Shown here: piece after piece, positions 1-9,839 of the stretch | Numbering within the stretch: the stretch's first letter is position 1 | Layout of the letters: each line of letters opens with the position of its first letter | Origin: Costus lasius | Taxonomy: Eukaryota; Streptophyta; Magnoliopsida; Zingiberales; Costaceae | DNA length: 64,000 nt | NCBI GenBank assembly: GCA_027563935.2 | Contig: CM050449.1 | Span: forward strand, 84,599,178 to 84,663,177 | Reading direction: 5' to 3' | The notes under the pieces: model-generated | Databases searched by the model: none | What the model saw: the letters and a program-made list of their open reading frames with translations, nothing else | Told to the model about the DNA's origin: nothing | Translations under genes and position numbers: made by a program

Positions 1-620
1 AGACCTTGAGCCATTAGGTTCATAGAAGGTCTAGACCATGTATTGGCTTGGCTTGGTTTGATTTTGGTCTATGAGCCAAATCGAATTGAACCAAAGAATG
101 AACCGGTTCACTATGTGAACGCACGGTTCATGAAGGAAGGCATTTTGGCGTTGGAACATGGCTTCATGACTTTCCATTTTGGGAAGTCATGTAACGCCAT
201 TTTTGATGTATCGCCTAAACGCTTTTGCTCGCTTGTCATTGACGTTGCTTGCTTGCCATCTCGTGTGGAAGAAGGTGAACGACAAGGGAGAGCTCTCGGC
301 CAAGGAAGCATCTCAACCTATCCCTTCCATTCGGCAAGGACTCTTGAAGATCTTTGCTAGCACAAAGATCAACAAGAAGAAGTCATCCCTCGTTTGTGTG
401 CGTCACTTGTGGAGAAGATCTATCTTGCTCTTTGCTTCCAAGCCGCCTCCTTCCCATGGCCATGGTAACGAATCTTTCATTTGTTGTTTAAGTTGATCAT
501 ATGAAAGTATAGCATGCGATCAAGTTTAAACCCTAATTCCGCTGCTAAAACAAAGAAGACCACTTGCGCTATCTATAGGGTTTCGCTCCCCCTCGAAGGG
601 GACCCCTCTAAAACCCTACA
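1..620 (+). repeat. F1-A 5' LTR (right-hand part, copia)
   Basis: This stretch matches 7429-8048 of the 3' LTR of the same element base for base in length, with only three substitutions seen by eye (near 70, 146 and 469). It ends in CA at 620, directly before a tRNA-iMet primer binding site, which fixes it as a 5' LTR. The missing first ~1.07 kb lies left of the window. Near its end is ATG-GCC-ATG (456-464) followed by GTAACG, a possible translation start with a splice donor. Three changes in 620 bp mean a recent insertion. Confidence 0.93.
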
Positions 621-622
621 AT

Positions 623-634
623 TGGTATCAGAGC
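623..634 (+). other. F1-A primer binding site
   Basis: TGGTATCAGAGC, two bases after the LTR end, is the standard plant copia site complementary to the 3' end of initiator tRNA-Met. It primes minus-strand DNA synthesis. Confidence 0.95.
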
Positions 635-1911
635 CACGGATCTATACTTGTTCATATGATTGCTTGCGCATCTTATGAGTAGATCATCATGTTTGTTCCA
701 TGCATATGCTTATGAGTAGATCTAATGATGGTTGATCACATGCCGAAACCTACATGCTAGTTTAGAACTTAGATGTATGTTTCTTCATGATTTGCGCATG
801 TTATATGTCTCTTCATGATTTGCGCATGTTGTTGTGTTGGCGCATGTTAAGTATGTTGAATGGTATTTCATCAAAACTTATACCTACTTGCGCGCAAACA
901 ATTAGATCTATATGCATCTACTATAAACCCTTAGACGGGTTGATGGGGTTGAAAGCATACTCTAGGTTAGATCCAATAGTCTGATCAGACCATCTGACAG
1001 CCTAGATGGGTTGACCAGATAGCACCTGTGCGAAAGCACGAGGTGGCTATAGGTTGACTGCATCACAGGCGTTTAGCGAGGTCTGGTTGAGACAGCAATG
1101 AACACACATGAGTTAGGCCCGGGGTCACACCCGCTTGCCAGATCTCATGAAGGTTGTTCAGCCCTTGGCGCATGCATGGTTGACCATCAGGTCAACTCGA
1201 GTCAGTTAGGACTTGGTGCATGCAAGGGCAAGGATCTAACTAGATTGATGAGTGGATCCCTATCAATGGACCGTTGTAAGGTTGTAGGGCACATAAGAGA
1301 ATTAAAATTGATGCCAATGGGGTTTTCAAAATTTTATTTTCTATGTAATGGATCACATGATGATTGGTTGATGCCATGATGCCTGTTTATTTAATCTTAT
1401 GTGGGTTGCCCTATTGTGTGCTGTGCTGGGACCTGCGTGCCTGGTTAATTATAAATTAATCTTATTTTGTGATCTGCGAATCACATTGTTTTTAATTTAT
1501 TGTATAATTGACCTGCGAGTCAAGCTTGTCTAGATAGATCAAAATGTATTCTGATTAGACAAGAGCACAAAAGCACACATCGCAGAGGCGCATTCAGCTG
1601 GTGGCGCACCTGAGGTGCTCTTGGCGCTAGGGCCCTGGGTTGGACCAGATGAGATGCAAAAGTCCCAAGAAGAGCAAGTGAAGACTTAAGTATCTTAAGG
1701 TCTTACTTAGGCTTTGGGCTTTTACCACATAAGATCAGCATGCTTTCTTTTTATTCGTTATATAATTAGAACTGCATGAGTTTATCTTCTGCTATAGCCA
1801 TAGGATTTGCCTGATAGTAAGAAGATAAAAGGCCGTTAAAATCCAAATGCTAAAAATATCAAGCTCGTAAGCCTTCTGACGCGAAACCTCACTGTTCTGA
1901 CTATCGTTGGA

Positions 1912-1941
1912 GCCGTGTTGTACCCACTCAGTGGGCACGTC
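1912..1941 (+). other. Leader hairpin H1 (F1-A)
   Basis: An outer arm CGTG/CACG, a 5' bulge TTGTA and an inner stem CCCAC/GTGGG with a TCA loop. The layout is shared with H2 and H3 and with the F2 leader. A packaging or dimerisation role is inference. Confidence 0.6.
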
Positions 1942-2118
1942 CATCTATCTTCAGACGGTGCGGGATTTCACCTGCGTGTTACAGAGAAGGGATTTATCGC
2001 TTCTCGTTGCTCAGCATAGCACGTGGTGGTCCAGGGAGTAGGTCGGGTCAGCTTGACCATGTAGGCTACATATGTGGCGCATATGGTAGCGCATGGAGGC
2101 AGCCATGTGTGGGATCAG

Positions 2119-2152
2119 AGACTGTGTTGTACCAACTCAGTTGGCACAGTCT
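2119..2152 (+). other. Leader hairpin H2 (F1-A)
   Basis: Outer stem AGACTGTG/CACAGTCT (8 bp, perfect), 5' bulge TTGTA, inner stem CCAAC/GTTGG with a TCA loop. The F2 equivalent (20246-20280) has wholly different arms, TTTCATG/CATGAAA and CCAGC/GCTGG, yet keeps the same fold. Confidence 0.7.
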
Positions 2153-2231
2153 GCTGGATTACCCAGATGAAGGGGAATCGCACGGGTTGGCGATTGGCTA
2201 GGACAGCCTACCAGAAATTAGTGCCTGTCAT

Positions 2232-2268
2232 CTCTATGCATCTTATCTCGCCTGAGCGGGATGCGGAG
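2232..2268 (+). other. Leader hairpin H3 (F1-A, weakened)
   Basis: Inner stem CTCGC/GCGGG with loop CTGA. The outer arms CTCTATG/TGCGGAG contain an A-C mismatch here, whereas the other F1 copies have CTCTGTG/CGCGGAG, which pair fully with G-T wobbles. Confidence 0.5.
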
Positions 2269-2452
2269 ACCAAGTATGAAATCTGGATCCCATCTCACTA
2301 AAAGAGTGTTACTCTTTCGGACTGTTTACTGGATTTTTCAGTCAGACAAAATAGTGAGAAAAGAATCTTTCTTAAGTCCTGGATTGATTCTGAACATTGA
2401 TACTGACCTTGCTGTTCTTGCATTGTTGTAGATTCCTGCAGCAACGAACACC

Positions 2453-3370
2453 ATGAGCTTCAATGTGCGATCCCTACTGGAAAGGGAGAAGTTTGCTGGG
2501 CCGAACTTCTCTGACTGGTTCGGACACCTTAAGATCGTTCTTAAGGCAGAGAGGAAACTGTATGTCCTCGAGACGGCAATGCCGCCTCAGCCCGCTGCGA
2601 ACGCCGCAAGGGCGGTTCGTGAAGCCTATGAAAAGCACGTCAATGATAGCATTGATGTCGCTTGCCTGATGCTAGCGTCTATGACGCCACCGCTGCAGCG
2701 TCAGCATGAGGATATGTCGGCTATAGAGATTATAGCGAACCTCAAGATGCTGTATGCTACACAGGCGAGGACAGAACGCTATAATCTGACGAAGCTCTTC
2801 TTTCAGAGCAAACTGGCTGAAGGGAGCCTAGTGGGAGCTCACGTGCTCAAGATGATTGGGCACAAGGAGGCTCTGGAGAAACTGGGGCATACCATTAACC
2901 AGGAGCTTGCTGTAGACATCATTCTGCAGTCTCTTCCGCCCTCTTTCGATGCGTTCATTATTAACTTTAATATGAACAAAATCGATTGTACTCCGGCAGA
3001 GCTGCTGAATATGCTCTTGACAACTGAGGAGACTCTGAAGGGAAAGCCTTCAACCTCTGTCTTAATGGTTCCTTACAGGAACAAGAAGAAGGGGAAGAAG
3101 GGCAAGGCCCCTGTCAAGAACTACAGCAAGGCTCTGAAGCAGAAGGTTAAGCGGTCTAAGGACAACAGGTGTTTCCACTGTGGCCAGCTGGGTCACTGGA
3201 AAAAGGACTGTAAAGCGCTCCAAGGAGATAAGAGGGGAAGCATCGCTTCTGGCTCAGGTATTTATGTGACTGAGGTCATGTTATCTTCTTCTTCTATTTC
3301 ATGGGTGTTGGACACTGCATGTGGAGTTCACATTTGTTCAAATGTACAGGAACTCAAGAGAAGAAGGTAG
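2453..3370 (+). CDS. F1-A Gag and start of protease
   Basis: A 305-residue open segment starting at ATG 2453, which copies B, D and I lack. Residues 1-200 form the capsid-like copia Gag region. A lysine-rich stretch then leads to the CCHC zinc knuckle at residues 240-253 (CFHCGQLGHWKKDC), which binds RNA. The protease catalytic motif DTACGVH starts at residue 287. The segment ends at an amber codon also present at the same place in F1-B. Gag builds the virus-like particle; protease would cleave the polyprotein. Confidence 0.88.
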   Translation: MSFNVRSLLEREKFAGPNFSDWFGHLKIVLKAERKLYVLETAMPPQPAANAARAVREAYEKHVNDSIDVACLMLASMTPPLQRQHEDMSAIEIIANLKMLYATQARTERYNLTKLFFQSKLAEGSLVGAHVLKMIGHKEALEKLGHTINQELAVDIILQSLPPSFDAFIINFNMNKIDCTPAELLNMLLTTEETLKGKPSTSVLMVPYRNKKKGKKGKAPVKNYSKALKQKVKRSKDNRCFHCGQLGHWKKDCKALQGDKRGSIASGSGIYVTEVMLSSSSISWVLDTACGVHICSNVQELKRRR

Positions 3371-3640
3371 GTGGGACAGCATGAGGTAGACCTACGCGTT
3401 GGAAACGGGGCACGGGTTGCTGCTGTTGCTGTAGGAGACTATTTCATCTCTTTACCATCCGGACTTGTATTGGAATTAAACAATTGTTATTTTGTACCGA
3501 GTATCACCAAAAATATTATCTCTATTCCTGCTCTTGTCAGGAAAGGATTTGCCTTTGAATGCAATATTTCAAAGTGTGTTTTATCTTATGATAATATTGT
3601 TTATGCTACTGGTTCAATTAACAATGGGTTATACATGTAG
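3371..3640 (+). pseudogene. F1-A rest of protease
   Basis: It continues in frame after the amber codon and encodes the rest of the aspartic protease (VGNGARVAAVAVG, then the hydrophobic SLPSGLVLELNNCYFVP stretch). It stops at a TAG that replaces a leucine codon conserved in the other copies. It has no independent start and is part of the broken polyprotein. Confidence 0.85.
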
Positions 3641-3643
3641 GAC

Positions 3644-4624
3644 ATGGAAAGTTCTATACATAACATTGATAATAAGAAAGCCAAGAATGCTGATGACAGC
3701 ACCTTGCTATGGCATAGTCGTTTAGGCCATATAAACGAGAAACGCATTAAGCGGTTGCATGATCATGGACTGCTGGGATCATTCTCCTATGTGGAGATTG
3801 ATACATGCAAAGCTTGTTTAATGGGTAAAATGACGAAGTCACCTTTTCTTAATAAAGGTCAAAGGGCTTCAGGTTTACTTGACCTCATACACAGTGATGT
3901 GTGTGGGCCATTTAGTAAACATGCTAGAGGTGGCTATCAGTACTTCATTACCTTTACTGATGATTTCAGTAGGTATGGTTATGTCTATCTGATTAGACAT
4001 AAGAGTGAATCTTTTGACAAGTTCAAAGAGTTCAAGAATGAAGTACAAAATCAGCTAGGCCGAAATATCAAGGCACTTCGTTCTGATCGAGGTGGAGAAT
4101 ACCTAAGTCGAGAGTTTACTGACTATCTGAAAGAGTGTGGGATTATCTCACAGCTCACTCCGCCAGGAACACCGCAATGGAATGGTGTGTCCGAGAGGAG
4201 AAATAGAACGTTACTTGATATGGTTCGTTCTATGATGAGTCAGGCTACTCTTCCATACTCCTTTTGGGGTTTTGCACTGGAAACAGCTGCAAAGGTACTA
4301 AACCGAGTGCCATCCAAGGCCGTTTCAAAGACGCCATATGAGTTATGGTATGGGAAACAGCCAAGCTTGACATTTATCAGAATCTGGGGTTGCGAGGCTT
4401 ATGTCAAAAAGCTCGCCTCTGGGAAACTAGAGAGCAGATCTGAGAAATGTATCTTTGTCGGTTACCCTAAGGAAACTAAGGGTTATTATTTCTACGATCC
4501 CAAAGAGAACAAAGTATTTGTTGCTCGGACGGCCATCTTTCTTGAGAAGGAGTTTCTTCTGCAAGAGGCCAGTGGGAGAGAAATAAAGCTGGATGAGAAT
4601 CCAGAGGAAGGACAAAGTAGTTAA
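3644..4624 (+). pseudogene. F1-A integrase
   Basis: An open segment with the pre-integrase zinc-binding motif (HSRLGHIN ... CKAC) at residues 24-60, followed by the rve catalytic core: the aspartate in HSDVCGP, the aspartate in LRSDRGGEY, and the PGTPQWNGVSERRNRTLLD block containing the catalytic glutamate. The C-terminal region has the copia GCEAYVKK and KCIFVGYP motifs. Integrase joins cDNA ends to host DNA with a 5-bp target duplication. The segment ends at TAA 4622-4624, where F1-E has CAA. Confidence 0.88.
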
Positions 4625-4630
4625 GCACAG

Positions 4631-6337
4631 TTGGATGAGCCTGAGCCGGTAGATCAGGTTACTGAACAACCTGAGGCTCAAATATCACGGGAACCGCGAA
4701 GATCGGGAAGGATCCGTCGACAGCCTGAGCGCTATGACGGAGTCTACATCATTGATAATGATGAACCCCTCACTTATGCGGAAGCGGTCAGTGGACCAGA
4801 GTCAGCTAGATGGCTTGATGCTATGCGAGCCGAGATGGACTCCATGTCAGATAACCAAGTCTGGGATTTGGTTGATCCGCCTCCGGGAGTAATCCCTATA
4901 GGCTGTAAATGGATCTTCAAGAAGAAGATTGACATGGATGGTAACGTGGTTACCTATAAAGGCAGGCTAGTTGCGAAAGGATTCAAACAAATCTACGGGA
5001 TAGATTATGATGAAACTTTCTCACCTGTAGCCATGTTTAAGTCTATTCGGATTCTTTTCGCGATAGCGGCATATTACGATTATGAGATCTGGCAGATGGA
5101 TGTGAAGACAGCTTTCCTTAATGGAAATCTGGATGAGGATGTGTATATGACACAACCTGAGGGTTTCACTAATCCATCAGATCGTCATAAAATATGCAAG
5201 CTAAAGAAGTCCATTTATGGACTGAAACAAGCATCAAGGAGCTGGAATATTCGTTTTGATGAATCAATCTCTGAGTTTGGTTTCATCAAGAACGAGGACG
5301 ACCCGTGTGTATATAAGAGGTTTAGTGGGAGCGTGATTACTTTCCTAGTCCTCTACGTCGATGATATCTTAATCATTGGAAATGATATTCCTGAACTGCA
5401 TGCTGTTAAAGCATGGTTAGGAAAATGTTTCCAGATGAAAGATTTAGGAGAAGCAGCCTATGTATTAGGTGTGAAGATCTACCGGGATAGATCTAAGAGG
5501 CTTCTCGGGCTGTGCCAGAGTACTTACATCGATAAAGTCCTGGAGAGATTCCATTTAGAGAATTCTAAAAGAGGATATCTTCCAGTCAGACATGGTCTGA
5601 ATCTTTCGAGGAGTCAGTGTCCGCAAACACAGACTGAGAAAGATGAAATGGACAATACGCCTTATGCTTCGGCTATTGGGTCCATTATGTATGCGATGTT
5701 GTGTACTCGCCCAGACGTCGCTTACGGGTTAAGCGTGACCAGTCGGTTCCAAAGTAATCCAGGTATGGCGCACTGGATTGCGGTCAAGAACATTTTAAAA
5801 TATCTGCGGAGGACCAAAGATATGTTCTTGATATATGGTGGTCAGGAAGAACTCAGTATAGAAGGATATACTAATGCTTCATTCCAGTCGGACCAGGATG
5901 ATTTCCGATCGCAATCAGGCTATGTTTTTAGCTTGAATGGTGGAGCAGTGGTGTGGAAAAGTTTCAAACAATCAACTGTTGCTGATTCCACAACAGAAGC
6001 CGAGTATGTTGCAGCCTCGGAAGCATCCAAGGAGGCAGTATGGATTCGTAAGTTCGTGAGAGAACTTGGTGTCGTTCCTTCGAGTGCAGATCCTTTGGTT
6101 ATCTTCTGTGATAACACTGGAGCAATCGCACAAGCAAAGGAACCATGGTCGCACCAGAAGTCCAAGCACATACAGAGACGGTTTCACTTGATCCGGGAGA
6201 TCATAGATCGTGGCGAGATCAAAATATGCAAGGTTCATACAGACGGCAATCTGGCAGACCCGCTTACCAAGCCTCTGGCGCAGCAGAAGCATGAGAAGCA
6301 CTGTAATAATATGGGTTTGAGATTTCTCAACCATTAG
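4631..6337 (+). CDS. F1-A reverse transcriptase / RNase H
   Basis: A 568-residue open segment. It begins with the basic linker RRSGRIRRQPERY, then RT with WQMDVKTAFLNG (catalytic Asp at residue 157), GLKQASRSW and the YVDD box at residues 242-245. RNase H follows with DSTTEAEYVA and FCDNTGAIAQAKEP. The first RNase H aspartate in the GYTDASF motif of F1-E and F2-F is asparagine here (residue 415, GAT to AAT at 5873-5875), so RNase H is probably inactive. The length equals that in F1-E. The frame ends just before the polypurine tract and 3' LTR. Confidence 0.9.
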   Translation: MDEPEPVDQVTEQPEAQISREPRRSGRIRRQPERYDGVYIIDNDEPLTYAEAVSGPESARWLDAMRAEMDSMSDNQVWDLVDPPPGVIPIGCKWIFKKKIDMDGNVVTYKGRLVAKGFKQIYGIDYDETFSPVAMFKSIRILFAIAAYYDYEIWQMDVKTAFLNGNLDEDVYMTQPEGFTNPSDRHKICKLKKSIYGLKQASRSWNIRFDESISEFGFIKNEDDPCVYKRFSGSVITFLVLYVDDILIIGNDIPELHAVKAWLGKCFQMKDLGEAAYVLGVKIYRDRSKRLLGLCQSTYIDKVLERFHLENSKRGYLPVRHGLNLSRSQCPQTQTEKDEMDNTPYASAIGSIMYAMLCTRPDVAYGLSVTSRFQSNPGMAHWIAVKNILKYLRRTKDMFLIYGGQEELSIEGYTNASFQSDQDDFRSQSGYVFSLNGGAVVWKSFKQSTVADSTTEAEYVAASEASKEAVWIRKFVRELGVVPSSADPLVIFCDNTGAIAQAKEPWSHQKSKHIQRRFHLIREIIDRGEIKICKVHTDGNLADPLTKPLAQQKHEKHCNNMGLRFLNH

Positions 6338-6346
6338 ATTAAGTGC

Positions 6347-6357
6347 AAGTGGGAGAT
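6347..6357 (+). other. F1-A polypurine tract
   Basis: AAGTGGGAGAT lies immediately before the 3' LTR TG. It primes plus-strand DNA synthesis. The same tract occurs before every F1 and F2 3' LTR here. Confidence 0.88.
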
Positions 6358-8048
6358 TGTTGGGGTATGCCCTTAAGGCTAATGTTTGAGGCCTTTGGGA
6401 TTGTAACAGTATCATGTAATAAACTCTTATGTTTATAAAGGCATGGTTATTATTCAGGTTGTTACCTTGTCTGCAGTAATAAGTGTACTACTGAATAATG
6501 TCTCAAAGCTGTTCAGCTAGGCTGACAGGCTATATGTCCTTAGTCGAGATATCTTGGTGAATATGAGACAGCCTTGATATGATTGAGACTAATATGTGTT
6601 CTAATCTTATAGGATGCTTCGAGCATGGAATAAGATGTAGGCTCATGGGTACATTGGATGTACTGGACAGACCCTACTAGGATATTCATATTGCTTGTCA
6701 CAATGTGAATAATCCTTGAATGCACTAAGTGGCACATGTCCTCTGACTTGAGATCACTTGAGTGACTAAATGATGATTGTCATTGTTTTGAGGTAGTTCA
6801 ATATCATTTGAAACATAATGATCATAGACTATCTTGGATAATGATCATGAGTCAGGTTAGGGCACTAGTGATAGATATAGGATTGCCGTCTCCTTGTTCA
6901 AGGAGTGTGATGTTCTAAAGGGGCCCCCCTATATGAGATGATTGAGAAAGTGTATGGCCATACCCAGATGACTATGCTCGTCTGATCTAATCATACTCAT
7001 AGTATTGGAGTTACAAGCTTGACCCGCTTGTCCAATAAGAACATCCAGTGGCAAAGGACACATGCATGCCTTGTGAAGTTGATTCACACTTGTGCTGTGG
7101 TTTGGGAGTAGTCTTGGAAGACTCTTTCCTTTATATCGGGAGACAGTGATGTGTTGCTAGATACCCCTCACTGATCGTGATAACGAAAGTTATTGTTACC
7201 GACATTTAAAGGAAACCCTCAGGGTCGCACAAATTGATGATATGACTTACTTAAGTCAGATCGTGTGGACTGAATTAGTTGGGTTCAGTTTAAAGGGATT
7301 TAAACTCTGATTGTAAGTGAGATCTAGTCTGATCATGTTTGATTGATTAGGGCTTGAGATAGGTAAGCTTCGATCGAGAGAGGAGATGCTAGATCGGTGA
7401 GATCAAGAGCATCAGGAGATGAACGGTTAGACCTTGAGCCATTAGGTTCATAGAAGGTCTAGACCATGTATTGGCTTGGCTTGGTTTGATTTTGGTCTAT
7501 GAGCCAAATCAAATTGAACCAAAGAATGAACCGGTTCACTATGTGAACGCACGGTTCATGAAGGAAGGCGTTTTGGCGTTGGAACATGGCTTCATGACTT
7601 TCCATTTTGGGAAGTCATGTAACGCCATTTTTGATGTATCGCCTAAACGCTTTTGCTCGCTTGTCATTGACGTTGCTTGCTTGCCATCTCGTGTGGAAGA
7701 AGGTGAACGACAAGGGAGAGCTCTCGGCCAAGGAAGCATCTCAACCTATCCCTTCCATTCGGCAAGGACTCTTGAAGATCTTTGCTAGCACAAAGATCAA
7801 CAAGAAGAAGTCATCCCTCGTTTGTGTGCGTCACTTGTGGAGAAGATCTATCTTGCTCTTTGCTTCCAAGCCGCCTCCTTCCCATGGCCATGGTAATGAA
7901 TCTTTCATTTGTTGTTTAAGTTGATCATATGAAAGTATAGCATGCGATCAAGTTTAAACCCTAATTCCGCTGCTAAAACAAAGAAGACCACTTGCGCTAT
8001 CTATAGGGTTTCGCTCCCCCTCGAAGGGGACCCCTCTAAAACCCTACA
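6358..8048 (+). repeat. F1-A 3' LTR (1,691 bp)
   Basis: It starts TGTTGGGGTATGCCC after the polypurine tract and ends in CCCTACA at 8048. It then abuts integrase coding sequence of F1-B on the minus strand. The likely target duplication is CATTG at 8049-8053; the matching copy would lie left of the window. ATG-GCC-ATG with GTAATG is at 7884-7898. Short ORFs in it are not conserved as protein. Sequence between 6358 and 7429 has no counterpart visible in the cut 5' LTR. Confidence 0.93.
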
Positions 8049-9839
8049 CATTGAACGAACCATATCCAGTAAGGTTCTATTTCTCCTCTCGGACACACCA
8101 TTCCATTGTGGTGTTCCTGGCGGAGTGAGCTGTGAGATAATCCCACACTCCTTCAGATAGTCAGTAAACTCTCGACTCAAGTATTCTCCACCTCGATCTG
8201 AACGAAGTGCCTTGATATTTCGGCCTAGCTGATTTTGTACTTCATTTTTGAACTCTTTGAACTTGTCAAAAGATTCACTCTTATGTCTCATTAGATAGAC
8301 ATAACCATACCTACTGAAATCATCAGTAAAGGTAATGAAGTATGAATAGCCACCTCTGGCATGTTTACTAAATGGCCCACACACATCACTGTGAATGAGG
8401 TCAAGTAAACCTGAACCCCTTTGACCTTTATTAGAAAAAGGAGACTTCGTCATTTTACCCATTAAACAAGCTTTGCATGTATCAAGCTCCTCATAGGAGA
8501 ATGATCCCAGCAGTCCATGTTTATGCAACCGCTTAATGCGCTTCTTGTTAATGTGGCCTAAACGACTATGCCATAGCAAGGTGCTGTCATCAGCATACTT
8601 GGCTTTCTTATTATCAATTTGTTGTACAGAACATTCCATGTCCAACATGAATAACCCATTGTTAATTGACCCAGTAGCATAAACAATATTATCAAAAGAA
8701 ATATAACACTTTGAAGTTTTGCATTCAAAGGAAAACCCTTTCCTGACAAGAGCAGGAATAGAGATAATATTCTTAGTTATGCTTGGTACAAAATAACAAT
8801 TGTCCAGTTCTAATACAAGACTAGATGGTAAAGAGATGTGATATTCTCCTACAGCAACAGCAGCAACCCGTGCCCCGTTTCCTACTCGTAGGTCCACCTC
8901 ATGCTGTCCCACCTATCTTCTTCTCTTGAGTTCCTGTACATTTGAACAAATGTGAACTCCACATGCAGTGTCCAACACCCATGAAATAGAAGAAGAAGAT
9001 ACCATGACTTCAGTCACGAAAAAACCTGAGCCAGAAGCGAAAGGCTTGCTTCCCTTCTTGTCTCCTTGGAGCGCTTTACAGTCCTTCTTCCAGTGACCCA
9101 GCTGGCCACAATGGAAACATCTGTATTCCTTCGACCGCTTGATCTTTTGTTTCAGAGCCTTGTTGTAGCTCTTGACAGGGGCTTTGCCCTTCTTCCCCTT
9201 CTTCTTGTTCCTGGAAGGAATCATCAAGACAGAGGATGAAGGCTTTCCCTTTTCAAGAGTCTGCTCTGTAGTATAGAGCATGTTCAGTAACTCTGCCGGG
9301 GTACAGTCGATCTTGTTCATATTAAAATTAATGATGAACGGATCGAAAGAGGCCGGGAGAGACTGCAGGATAATGTCTACAACAAGCTCCTGATTGATGG
9401 TGTGTCCCAGTTTCTCTAGAGCCTCCTTGTACCCAATCATCTTGAGTACGTGAGCTCCCACTGGACTCCCTTCAGTCAGTTTGCTCTGAAAGAAAAGTTT
9501 TGTCAAGTTATAGCGTTCAGTCCTTGCCTGTGCAGCATACAGCATCTTGAGATTTGCTATAATTTCAATAGCAGATAAATCCTCATGCTGACGCTGAAGC
9601 TCTGGCGTCATAGACGCAAGCATAAGGCAAGCGACATCAATGCTATCATTGACATGCTTCTCATAAGCATCCCGAACCGCCCTTGCGGCGTTCGCAGCGG
9701 GTTGAGGTGGTATTGCCGTCTCAAGGACATACAGTTTCCTCTCAGCCTTAAGAACAATCTTAAGGTGTCCATACCAGTCTGAGAAGTTTGGCCCAGTAAA
9801 CTTCTCCCTTTCCAGTAAGGATCACACATTGAACGTTGT
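8049..9839 (-). pseudogene. F1-B gag-protease-integrase fragment
   Basis: Minus-strand copia gag, protease and the N-terminal half of integrase, cut inside the integrase NRTLLDMVRSM block where F1-A inserted. It has a TGA at 9822-9824 near the gag start (CGA in the others) and a TAG at 8913-8915 at the same CAG codon that is amber in F1-A. Otherwise the frame is open. The zinc knuckle (CFHCGQLGHWKKDC) and protease DTACGVH are intact. The gag ATG of copies A and E is ACA/ACG here. The integrase remainder and RT should lie left of the window. Confidence 0.9.

Larger units (their letters stand above)
465..2431 (+). other. Candidate leader intron of F1-A
   Basis: A donor (ATG|GTAACG) lies in the 5' LTR at 464/465. 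Just before gag there is a branch-point-like TACTGAC (2401-2407), a T-rich tract and TTGTAG ending at 2431. Splicing would join the LTR codons ATG-GCC-ATG in frame to ATT at 2432, which runs open into the gag ATG at 2453. An in-frame TAG at the acceptor would be removed. The same arrangement exists in the other F1 leaders. It would remove the primer binding site, giving a translation-only RNA distinct from the packaged RNA. This is inference; no transcript data are available. Confidence 0.5.
635..2452 (+). other. F1-A untranslated leader
   Basis: About 1.8 kb of non-coding leader separates the primer binding site from gag, long for copia but usual for Angela/BARE-like elements. No convincing ORF is present. 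It holds a three-hairpin module at 1912-2268 and the splice-acceptor-like signal before gag. The tRNA-like A/B-box segment present in the other F1 leaders is mostly deleted here: near 1580-1600 only the A-box side remains. Confidence 0.85.
2453..6337 (+). pseudogene. F1-A gag-pol polyprotein, three in-frame stops
   Basis: One continuous frame of 1,295 codons encodes Gag, protease, integrase, reverse transcriptase and RNase H in copia order. It is broken by TAG at 3368-3370 (CAG in copies D, E and I), TAG at 3638-3640 (TTG in the others) and TAA at 4622-4624 (CAA in E). No frameshift is seen. Domain motifs match the Angela/BARE-like branch of Ty1/copia. With LTRs differing by only 3 in 620 bp, the stops may predate insertion, so this copy was perhaps mobilised in trans. 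RNase H also has an active-site change (see 4631-6337). Confidence 0.92.

Noticed and set aside
43..360. 105-codon ORF in both F1-A LTRs (also 7471-7788)
   Set aside because: It lies inside the LTR, does not begin with a usual ATG, and is disrupted in other F1 LTRs.
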